52,624 nucleotides of DNA, taken from NCBI RefSeq assembly GCF_000485595.1, contig NW_014577177.1, positions 300,867-353,490 on the forward strand. The letters are read 5' to 3'. Numbering within the stretch: the stretch's first letter is position 1; each line of letters starts with the position of its first letter. The stretch is from Priapulus caudatus. Its lineage: Eukaryota; Priapulida; Priapulimorpha; Priapulimorphida; Priapulidae. This document shows, piece after piece, positions 21,609 through 32,727 of this stretch. A program made the position numbers and the translations under genes. The notes under the pieces are model-generated. The model made no database searches. It was not told the origin of the DNA and was given only the letters and a program-made list of their open reading frames with translations.

Positions 21609-23810
21609 CTACCGCACAAATACATCTGTGTTTCTGAAACTTGAATTGTCTTTCAGACTATCCAGGTGCATTTTATATTCCATAATAGTGTTCGGAGGAA
21701 GATTTAGTACTCGTTTCAAGGTGTCACGAATTCTTGACGTAGTTGCCTGATCACTGGCAGTCTTGTTCCACACTGAAATGATATCCTCTTGAAATCGAAC
21801 CGATACGACCGCGCCACATATCTCTTCGCCAACCATAAACTGTTCCCCGAGCATTGCCAGGATAAGATTCTCCCAGGCCCTAGATGCCAGGCCTTTTCTC
21901 AAGCGCACAATCCACTTGCCACCCTCTTTATTTGCCGGATCTTCCCACATTGGCTTCACACCATCTTTGAAGAGATGCAAATCACTGTGTCCTGTGAGGT
22001 CGCCGGGTCGTCCCATGTGGCTGTAATACGCCCAGAATTGTTCAACAGATGCAACTGTCCCGACGTATTTAATGTTCTGCTCAAAATTTAGAGACGATGC
22101 TTGCCGACCCGGAAATCGTGGTGTGAACCAGAATGTGTAGGCAAACTGCAGCGCGTGTTCACCTGCGAATAACAATGTAAACTTTAGCACATAATCGATA
22201 AACCACATACAAACGTATTCGTTTAGAGTTCATAATTTTACGGAACTGACGTGCCGTTCGGCATGCCATTGTTTTTCTAACAATTTATACTTAATACTAT
22301 ATATAATATTACATTATACATATTATTTTTATTATAAACTATCATCAAACCAGCTAATATAAGGGAACAATAACTTGTAGAACAAAAGCCAACTATAAGG
22401 TGCTCCATTTTCCTGGTAACAGATAATGAACTCTGGTAAAAATGGGGGGGGGACCAATTGAAGGATTATAATAACATGAACTCAAGCTAAGGTCAAAGCG
22501 GTCACTAAGTTTGCTGCAGTATAAATCCTGAGACAGAATAGACTGTTTAGACATGGGCCTGTACGGTGAAGGTTTGCATATATATATATATATCTGGTAT
22601 GACTGCCACATAAGTCATAACAGAAGAATCACAGGCACTTGGAACGTCTCAATAAAAAAAATTAATGGTAAATAAACACGAAATGTACCAAAGTCTTAAT
22701 GTTTCTCTACTCGCATTTTTTAATTTTTTTCTCTATTTCGCCTATAATCACCTGTAAATGCCAGTCAAATGCTCATCTGCAACACGCAAGTACACCGCAC
22801 GCCCGCGCTGTGCACAAACAACATGAATAAGAGAAGTGCGTTATTATATCTCTCTGTATTATATAAGATCTAATCTATCTCTAATTATGCTAATTATCAT
22901 AGAATAATCATAATCATAATGCTATGATCATAATCATCATTAATATAATCATATAATGCTCATAATCATAATAATGCTAATTATAATAGAATAATCATCT
23001 AATTATGCTAATAATCTATCTCTAATTATCTCTAATTATCTAATCTCTCCCTTATATAACGCTTTAGAGAGCGCGTTATAGCGCTCTCTTATTCATGTTG
23101 TTTGTGCACAGCGCGGGCGTGCGGTGTACTTGCATGTTGCAGATGAGCATTTGACTGGCATTTACAGGTGATTATAGGCGAAATAGAGTAGAGAAACATA
23201 AAGACTTTGGTACATTTCGTGTTTATTTACCATTCATTTTTTTTTATTGAGACGTTCCAAGTGCCTGTGAGAAGAATGATAGAGTTAGCATACTACGTTA
23301 GAAAGCAGTTACAAGTTTTTTGGTACTGTGTTATATCCTGCACACAGCCTACATAATAAACTATGCTAACTTCACATTTCAGCTATGTCGCATTTCCTGC
23401 AGAAATGGACAAACTGTCATGGTAGACTGAAATAGTTGGGTAAGCGTTAACATAGTACTCTTACACAAATTCACAATGTCAATAACTTCACACGTGACAT
23501 ATGCACAAACTGAAGAGAGATTTGGGCTATGTTTCTTGCGGTCAACACGGTCATATTTTCCAATGAGTGGGTGTTGGGCTGTGTACTGACGTCGTCAGTC
23601 TCACAGCCTGATCGGGCTAGTAGTACTAGTAGTAGTAGGACTGAAGTAAAGACTAAAAGTAAAAGTAGGAAACTAGGCCTAGTAAAAGTAAAGCAGAGAC
23701 AGACCTGGGCCTGGTGTTACAGGTTCCCGTTCTTCTTTCATGTCCTTGTTTTCATTGTCAGAGTCATCGCTGTCGGATGTCTTTAAAGCATCAAATTTGT
23801 TATTATTCAT
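21609..23810 (-). CDS. EIF4E2: Eukaryotic translation initiation factor 4E type 2 (4EHP)
   Basis: Binds the mRNA cap without binding eIF4G, and represses translation with partners such as GIGYF. Two coding exons: 23705-23810 (ATG; MNNNKFDALKTSDSDDSDNE, acidic N-terminus) and 21609-22162 (stop TAG), joined in phase to give VTPGP-G-EHALQF, about 219 residues (human 245). The second exon is extremely close to human 4EHP: YTFWF, VEQFWAYYSHM, the MWED cap-binding tryptophan, GGKWIVRLRKG, SVRFQEDIIS and MEYKMH. The residue equivalent to the cap-stacking Tyr78 of human 4EHP is Phe here (SSLNFEQN). The intron holds foldback element copy 3. The divergence from eIF4E-1 and the MNN.KFDALK start make the class assignment firm. 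Confidence 0.95.
22630..23269. mobile_element. Foldback hAT-like element, copy 3, perfect 8-bp TSD
   Basis: A 640-bp palindromic element with termini CACAGGCACTTGGAACGTC and a perfect 8-bp duplication AGAAGAAT (22622-22629 and 23270-23277). Arms of about 200 bp match copies 1 and 2. Its core (about 22835-23085) is AT-rich and made of TAATCATAATCAT-like units, unlike the CpG-rich cores of the other copies. It lies in the EIF4E2 intron. The 8-bp duplication points to the hAT superfamily. Confidence 0.92.
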
Positions 23811-24947
23811 GTTGTAATGTGTTCAGATCCCTGCTAAATACAGATAAACACAAAATCCTTGTTAAATATTGCAAACAGACTTGACTAGCTCTATAAACTT
23901 CACGTAACTCTTATGATTTTTTACAAGAACCGTGGTACGTGCTGCCATCTATAGTATCGCTGTGCGTTATTTTCTTTTTTATGTGAGGGGTGCAGTAAAG
24001 CGAGCTTATAATATATCAAAATCCAGAAAAATACATTTATAGACAACTGTTATACATATTATTAAAAATCACACGTGATTATATTTTTTAATGCTAGTGC
24101 AACGTTTTCGCAATCTGTGTGCATTGCCATCCTAAACGACAGCCAAGCGTGTCTAATGATTTTTCTATTGTCGCTGACATAGAAATAGATATATACCTCG
24201 AGGATATACCTATTTCTATATGCCAATAACAGGTATATATTTCTAGGGTCCTTGATATACGCAACGGACGTGTTTCATCTATTCATCTTCATTTCGTTTA
24301 GCTGTCTTATTCAATTGACTATGTCACGATTTTTCTATGGTGTAGGTATATTTGTAAAAATTTTGTTCGTAAAAAAAAGTAAGTAAAACGGGACCAAATG
24401 TATCCACAAACTCTTCCTGATACGATTGTTTCTCAACTAGGTAAAAATCCAAAAAAACCTAGGCGATCTGATATTATGATCACAACATTAAATGCTTGTT
24501 ATGTGCTATATGTATGAGTCACTCGTGAGTGCATGTTTGTTCACATCGAATAGAATAGAAAAATAGGAAGTATAGTGCAGCAATTCAAGCATAAAAAGTG
24601 AACAGAATCACTTGCATTTTGTGAAAAAGTGTACATGATTTATTTACGTTTACTGTTTGCGGTGACGTAATCACTTTCAATACACAGTTTTACTCGAACC
24701 CCGCAGAGTATATATATAGTAAAATGAATATCGAAATGTCTCACTGTAATGGTTATAAGACATCCAGTTATTTCCGAATTTTCTGTTTTTTCCCGAAAGT
24801 GTAGCTTATACTACGAACTTATATATATATATATATATTACCTATATATCTATGTTATCTGTACGAGAATAGATATGTTCATAATAATAGTGCAGATATG
24901 TTGATTATTATAGGGTCAGGTGCGTGCTCATGTACTCACGAGTAGTT

Positions 24948-25130
24948 TAAGAAGGAAGACGGACGGAGTGGGAAGTGGAAAGATAGAGGACTGGAAGAAA
25001 GCGGAATGAAAAAGAAGGGGGTGCGGCTGAATGAGGAGGAGGGGGAGGCCGGAGGATGGGGAGGAGGAGGAGGAAGAGGAGGAGGAGGAGGAGGAAGAGG
25101 ATGAGGAGGAGGAGGAGGAGGAGGAGGAGA
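24948..25130. repeat. Purine-rich GGA/GAA tract
   Basis: About 180 bases almost free of pyrimidines on the + strand, with (GGA)n at its core (25059-25128). Such tracts can form triplex DNA or G-quadruplexes. Confidence 0.9.
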
Positions 25131-25262
25131 AATATCGCTATTTGTTATCGCTGTTATTGCAGAGTAGCACAAAATACTGTTAATTTTACCATGGCGGACA
25201 TGTGTGTTATATACAATAACGAAATTTAACGAAATCGCGTAGCCAATTCATCTGAGCACAGG

Positions 25263-25268
25263 TTTATT
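25263..25268 (-). terminator. Candidate poly(A) signal, cytochrome P450
   Basis: TTTATT on the + strand reads AATAAA on the minus strand, about 350 bases after the P450 stop codon at 25616. Hexamer evidence only. Confidence 0.35.
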
Positions 25269-25615
25269 ACAGATATTAAACATTGAATAATACAGTTTAA
25301 CACAAGCATTCAGACAGATAGATAACAGCAACAGACCTATATACTCGTAATTATAGAACAAATACAAATATAACGTGCGACTACTTGAACGAATGATTAT
25401 TGAAATCACTTATTCGGTATTTATACCACGTAAACTGAATGCATACAAGACACGCGTAATACGTAACACGCATCATAGCGATAGTCTGAATCTATAGCGA
25501 TATTGTTTCTAAACCAAGTGTCATCCACTATTAGTGCGCTCCTTGAAACATAGGAAGGGAACTTTCTAATCAGATTACCCTTAATTTACATGCTGCTTTA
25601 GTTATTGTCGAACAA

Positions 25616-27241
25616 CTACACGCGCGTGATAAATCGGATGTCGGCTGCTGACGTTGGCTTCAGTAGAGTTCTGACGACCACCTCAGGATCTTTCGAGGAT
25701 CCGGCGACGAGTTTGAAGTTCTGCACAATCTGCAGGTATACATAATATACACACGTGTAGTTCCTTGTAATAATCGCGATCCAAGAAAGCTGCCACCTAA
25801 TCTCTCTCATCCCACATTTCTCCCCTATTCCAGCCTCCCATTCCACATTCCTTCCTGTGTTTCCTTCACTTGTTCTCTATAGCTCGCGGTCTCTTTCTTA
25901 CTCTTCCTCTCCCACTTCCACTCACTGAGAAAAAGCAAAAGAATACGAAGACTATGTCTATGTTCATGTCTATCTCTCTCGTCCTCTCTCGTCTCTCTCT
26001 TCTTCTCTCGTCGTCATGGTGCGGTCTCTCTCTCTCTACTCTCTCTCTCTTCTTTGTGCTCTCCGCTCTCTCTCGTCCTCTCTCTCACTACGACATACAT
26101 ATACACACATACTACATATACACCGCAAAACACAACGCGCATACACACAACAACACAACCACACCACACGACATCACACCACACACAGCACACACACCAC
26201 CACACACATCACGCCACACACTGCCCACACACACACACAGCATACACACACACACACACACAGCACACACACACAACACACACACACGCACACGCGCCAC
26301 GCACGCACGCACGCACGCACAGCACACACTACACAGCACACACAGCACACCTACTCACGGCCACTCACTCACTCACTCACTTCAACAGTCACATCTCTTG
26401 ACACACGCGCACGGCCCGAATATAGGACGCAGATAAACATTACACTACTCATCAATGAGAAGAGGAGGGTAAGAACTACTATCAACCGCACCTTTATGAG
26501 TAGGAGGGTACATATCCAGCTCTGCCACGCGCCTCCCCCACGGCAACCTCGCGGCCCGAAGCCCGAAGGCTGCGATGCGCAAAACGCGCTGGTGCTGTGT
26601 CAGTCCGTGCCGACTTGTTTCATAACATCTCTCCGGGCCGGAAGTGTTAGCGGGTCGTCCGAAGATGGCCGCCGATCGGTCAGTGTCGTTTACACGTTTG
26701 ACCGTTTTGACGAAGCGATCTGGTAGTGTGCGTTGAGCGACCAGCGTGCATGAGGATAGGATACATGATGTATTAGGTGGGTGGGTCACTGGCGTTCATG
26801 GAATGGATTGATGGATGGTGGGTCTACGGGATGGATTGGATGGATGGTGGATGGATGGATGGAATGGAGTGGATGGATGGATGGATGGTATGGATGGATG
26901 GATGGTATGGATGGATGGATGGCATGGATGGATGGCGATGGATGGATGGTGATGTCCATGATGGATGGTATGGATGGATTGGAATGGATGGCTATGGATG
27001 GATGGGATGGATTGGGATGGATGCGATGGGGCGGATAGCTGGCTGGATGGATGAGGATGGATGGTATGGATGGTATGGGATGGACTTGATTGCGTGGGTG
27101 GATGAATGATGATGGATGGATGGATGGATTGATGCATGATGGATGGATCAGATGCGATAGAGCGTGTGAGATAGAGAAAGAAAAGACAGAGAGCACATAC
27201 GCGCGAGAGAGAAGGGAGAAAGGGGGAGGAGAGAGATATTC

Positions 27242-27277
<36 letters not shown>

Positions 27278-27350
27278 CGAAGAGAGAGAGAGAAGAGAGA
27301 GAAAGAAAGAGAAGAGCAAGAGAGAGGAATGCTTCAACCGTACAGCATTG

Positions 27351-27413
<63 letters not shown>

Positions 27414-30400
27414 AATATAAATATAAATATGATAATATGATAATGTGAGAATAATTAGGGGTTCACTTCTATGTATTTCTAATCTGTATATAGTGTTAAG
27501 TAAACTCACGCCTGCAGGAATGGAGAATCCACGAATAACTATGTCTTGCGATGGCATGCGAGTATTAGCAATACCAACCGGATACAAGCTGTGTGCCAAA
27601 AACAGAAAACTTTCACGAGAATGTACCCTGTATATTGGCCATTATTCAAATGCATAGAGCAAGCGAATTGCCAATTAATTTGGTGAGTAAAGTTATAGGA
27701 CGAGTACGATTCGTACGCATGAGGATGAATAGTCATAGCTATTACTTTATCAACGGATAATTATATAAACGAGTACCTAATAGGCCCGTAGGACCTCATT
27801 ACAAATACAAGAAACAAATATACTGTTAAAATCAAATGCGTGGCTATATACAACACGGGGACGCTGAGCTTGCTACATTCTAAGCGCCATTATCGCGAGG
27901 GTCGGTTCGTTTGCGGCAAACGAGAAGAATCTCGGTAACGAGTGTCTTAAGTGGACATAATTACGATGTGCAGCAATCACTCACCGAAGGGTTTCCTTGA
28001 TGACTGCCTTCAGATATGGCAGCTTTTCTAGCGTATCGTGGGTCACTTCTTCCTCCGGGGAAATAACCGCCGAGATTTCCTTCCAAAGTTTCCCCTGGGA
28101 TTCCGGATACTTGGCCAACAAGAACAGTGCCCAGTGGATAGTGTTGGATGTCTGAATACAAGAAGTACACCCAGTGTGATGTATACGATGTATAAACGCA
28201 CAAAGGGCACTCCGTGGACATTATCGAAACAGTCGAGTAACAATTAACATGCTATTTACGATAGTAATTACAGTATAACTCATCGTGCATTAGTCTCGAG
28301 TGCTTCTGCATCGTGAATAGATTCATAGCACGGAGCCAATCCATGTCCCATCCATGTCCCAAGATATTTATAACCATTGGAATATCCTAAGTTGTAAATG
28401 GTTAAGCACACATGTCTCTCTCTTGCAAAGAAACTGATATGAATGTATACTCAAATGGTGATGAGTTGCAATTGGTTAAGCACCAATGTCATCCGCTTTC
28501 AAAGGAAACCCAAATGGCATAGTTTACTAAAGCGCGTTACTATGGCGCTACATGACTCACGTACCGTCTCGACTGCCGCAGCAAGCAGCTCTGCCACGTT
28601 GCCGTAAATCTCATCCGTTCGAATTTTCGGGCTGCAGTAGAGCGTTGCTAGGAAACCGGATGGAGTGATGCCCCGCTCCTGCTCCTGTCGCATAACTTCT
28701 AACCTTTGGTTAACCTGTTGCTCGGCTGTAACGAGAACGACGGTGATCGATTATGAATCAATATTGAAAACATTCAATTCTAAACATAGCCAGATGGACC
28801 CGTCCAAACCTGATGTAACAATATGTAGGAGTCGATACTATTATATTATTCTATGCACGCAGTTAGTACGAGGGTTTGCTGGCTATCTACCAATAAGTCT
28901 CGTTTAAAAATCCAATCCTCGTAATCTGAACATAAACTAAACTCCTAAATAATGGTGCGTTCGTTCTATTTCGTTCTAAAGAAAGTTTCGAAACAGGAAA
29001 CATTGGTCTCGGATACCGATCGCAAATATGTAGTCCCACGCGGCGACCATGTCTCTCCAAGGTTTCACGTTCAGAAGCTTGGCCAGAGCGGGCGGCATCA
29101 CAAACAGCCTCTCTGTCGCCGATAGCAGCACGTGCACTGATTGGATGAGCTGCTGTATGTCGTCACGCCGCGTCATCTCCAGGCAGCCGAGTCGGCAATC
29201 GAACAGGATGCATCCGACACCTGTTGGAATAGCTCTAGTGTCTAAAGCTGGGTTTACACTGCCAACTTTGTGTTGGCGAATTGCCGAATTGTACCAACTT
29301 CGCAACTTCGCAACTGACAATCGACAGTGTAAACGCAAAAGTTGCGCGTCCAACCGATCGATAGCAACTAGTTGGAAGATTAGAACATGTTCTAATTTCG
29401 CCAACTCGGAGTTGGCGTGTTGGACGTTTTTTTGCCAAGTGGCCAATCAGAGAACAGCAATCAGGGGTATGTCCCTCCACCCAGAGGGAGACCATTTGCG
29501 CGCGCGTTTCTGCGGCACGTGTCTGAGTGTGGGAAATGGTATTTGAGGTACTTTTGAGTACATGTACAGCCTTCATTCTGACTATCACATGACTATGCAC
29601 AGGGGGGCATTGTTTAGGTCGGGTTCATTATTGAATATGTAGGGGTGACCACCACTGTGATAAGGGCGACAGCAAAACTCTTTCTTGTAATTGTGAAAAA
29701 AAGCTGCAAAAAGGTTGTAACCTCTGCTTTGCCACTCAATTACTGTGGCCGAGCAGGCGCGCCACGTAGCGGCACAATGCCGCAGGTATTAAGCGCGTAC
29801 GTCATTACACATTTATATTAATTTGTTGAAATTGCTCATTTCACTAGATCGAGAGAGACCGAGCGAGAAAGAGAGAGAGAGAGAGCGCGCGAGAAAACGA
29901 GAGAGGGGGGAGTAAGAGAAAGAGGGGGAAAGAGAAAGAGGGAGAGAGTGCAACTCGGTGATTAAAAAACGGTGTTCGCGCATGCGTAATATCTCCCGAG
30001 AAAATTAATATTATGCAATAATTATGCATTTGAAATGAAGAGGAGTTATCCTAGCATAGATTTATATGATAACATTTCATCAGTAGACCTTACTTAAGAA
30101 ATAGGAAGAAGATCTTATGGTATGTTATCACCTGATGTTATGGCATGTAAGGTGCACGCTGCATATACCAGTCATGATCAGTTCACAATCTGGCTACGTT
30201 CGTGTGTTAACGCAAGCGCAAAATCTCACCAGAAGAGTTATATTTTGTGATGACTATTTATTTATGGTCAGGGGGTCTCTCAGCATAGATTTATGTAATA
30301 AATCATTATCAGTAGACCTGTATTTATAATTAGGAGCGCGCCCTGTAGCGTGCAAACACCTACTTCACCCCCCGTCCTTCCCCTTGCCCCTCATTGTCCC

Positions 30401-31391
30401 TCGCTCCATCTCCTGCTTTTTTTACGGCCGCTCAGCTATCATTCCTACCGCCTTTTCTCAGTCTCCCACCCTTCTCTCTCTCAGCAAGCTTTTTACATTT
30501 AATAAATAATATATTAGATATTATGCAGTTTTCTTCAGTCATCTCAGTATCTCAGCATAGATTTATATAATAAATAATATATTAGATATTATTATGATAG
30601 GGTCCGGTTAAACGTGTGAGCACGGCCGAAGAAAATTATCTTGGCAGTGAACTGTGGGTGACCAACGCGCGAGCGCCATCTTCATGTACAATTAGCATAC
30701 GCGGAATCCGGAGCGCGATGCTGCGAGCAAAGTGAATCTTGTAGATGGGATTTTACAATGCACACGTGACGTCGATTGAATGCCCAAGATCGGCCGAAGG
30801 TATTTATCTTGGCTTGCAACGGCGACGAGCGACGCGAGCGTCAGTTCATGTATATTACAATAGGGAAAATTGCTGCGGGATGCTGCGACCAAAGTGAAAA
30901 TTTTGAATCACAATTCACAATCAAAGTGAAAGGATTTGCAATACGCACAAACTGTCCGGCATCCACGCTTTATTTTAAATGCGTAACATCGGCCTTAGGC
31001 CATTTACTTTAGGCGTTATGTCGCCGAGGTGGCGATGTCCCAATCGCTATACCTTATAGGGTAAGCATGGAAATAAGGCGGGCCGCCCCAACGAAGTAGT
31101 AAGGTCAGAATTTGCTATGTGCACCACGCCACCACCCTATCTTTTGCGTGCTCAATATCGTCCCTACGTCATTTACTTTTGGCGCTACGTCGCCGAGGTG
31201 CCGACGTCACGGGAACTCTCGAGGACACGGCGGAGCCGGAAGTTACAGAGAATAAGGTGTCGCTCATCAACCATTGCGTGCACGTACATCATACATGGCA
31301 TCCTCGCATACGATCCTCATCCGCATCCCCAATATTATCTTCTCTTCCCCCTGTTCTCCTCTCCGTTGCCGCCGCCAAGAAACAGCACAAC

Positions 31392-31476
<85 letters not shown>

Positions 31477-32587
31477 AGGCGAATCCCGCCCACCGTGCAG
31501 ACAGAACTAACGGATTATTGTAATAACAACACTGCGAGACAGGCAAGGAAGCTTACACGACTCTCTGTGGCATAAACGCCGAGGTACGGCACGCACAGGC
31601 GCAAAGACCCGTGCACAGTCACAGAGTCAGGATGCCGCGGTGTTGTCACGAGAGCATTGGGTTTGTCCAAGCACGTGCAGCCGAGCTCCTAATGTGCACG
31701 ATCGCACGCACGCGTGCGCGTGATCGTGCGTGTGTAAGTGCGCACACGCGTTTATGTGCACGCACGGGTGTACGTGCGCGCATGCGTGTACGTGCACGCA
31801 CGCGTGTACGTGCGCGCATGTGTGTACGTGCGCGCATGCGTGTATACTGCGCATGCGTGTATACGAACGCACGCGTGTATGTGCGCGCACGCGTTTACGT
31901 GCACGCATGCGTTTACGTGCGCGCATGCGTGTATATGCGCGCATGCGTGTATGTTCGCGCACGCGTGTACGTGCGCGCACGCGTGTACGTGCGCGAATGC
32001 GTGTACGTGCGCGCATGCGTGTATACTGTGCATGCGTGTATACGAACGCACGCGTGTATGTGCGCGCACGTGTTTACGTTCACGCATGCGTTTACGTGCG
32101 CATGCGTGTGTGTGCGCGCATGCGTGTACGTACACACATGCGGCGTGTATGTGCGCGCACGCGTTTATGTGCGCGTATGCGTGTACGTGTACGTACGCGT
32201 GTATATGCGCGCATGCGTGTACGTGCGCGTGTACGTGCACGCTTGTGTGTATGTGCGCGCATGCGTGTACGTACACGCATGCGTGTATGTGCGCGCACGC
32301 GTGTACGTGCACGCACGCGTGTATGTGTGCGCACGCGTGCGGTCATGTGCATCTGTGTACGGCAGATACGTACACTCACGTACACCTGTTGTACACGGGG
32401 AAGGTACACGCGTGCGCACGTGCACATGAGGAGGAGGTCGGCATCACGAGCATAGACAAATCCAATAGGAAACCCCTCCAGTACACGAACCCAACGCGAA
32501 AGGGCTCGGTAAGACCTGGAGACAATTAGACGTATACCTTAGTGTAGGGAAGAGCAATATACATATACCTACACATATATATATTAT

Positions 32588-32621
<34 letters not shown>

Positions 32622-32693
32622 GTGGAGGGCACGTGAGTTACGGTTACTTAGTAATTAGTATGNNNNNNNNNNTACTACACATATATATATTAT

Positions 32694-32727
<34 letters not shown>

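Larger units (their letters stand above)
23811..25615. other. Intergenic DNA between EIF4E2 and the P450 gene
   Basis: No gene seen. It contains the upstream region of EIF4E2, an AT hairpin at 24178-24222, a purine-rich tract (24948-25130) and the probable P450 3' UTR with an AATAAA candidate at 25263-25268 (minus strand). Confidence 0.5.

Noticed and set aside
25870-27440. Low-complexity open frames (His/Thr-rich, MDGW-rich, Ser/Leu-rich)
   Set aside because: They follow CA, TGGA and GA microsatellites exactly and have no conserved domain.
29245-29600. Second transposon with GGGTTTACACTGCC start
   Set aside because: The start resembles MITE ends and internal inverted bits occur, but I could not find a matching right end or target duplication, so it is mentioned only within the intron entry.
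31611-32529. Long open frames of over 240 residues on both strands
   Set aside because: They come from the stop-free alternating purine-pyrimidine repeat and translate to simple repeated peptides in every frame.
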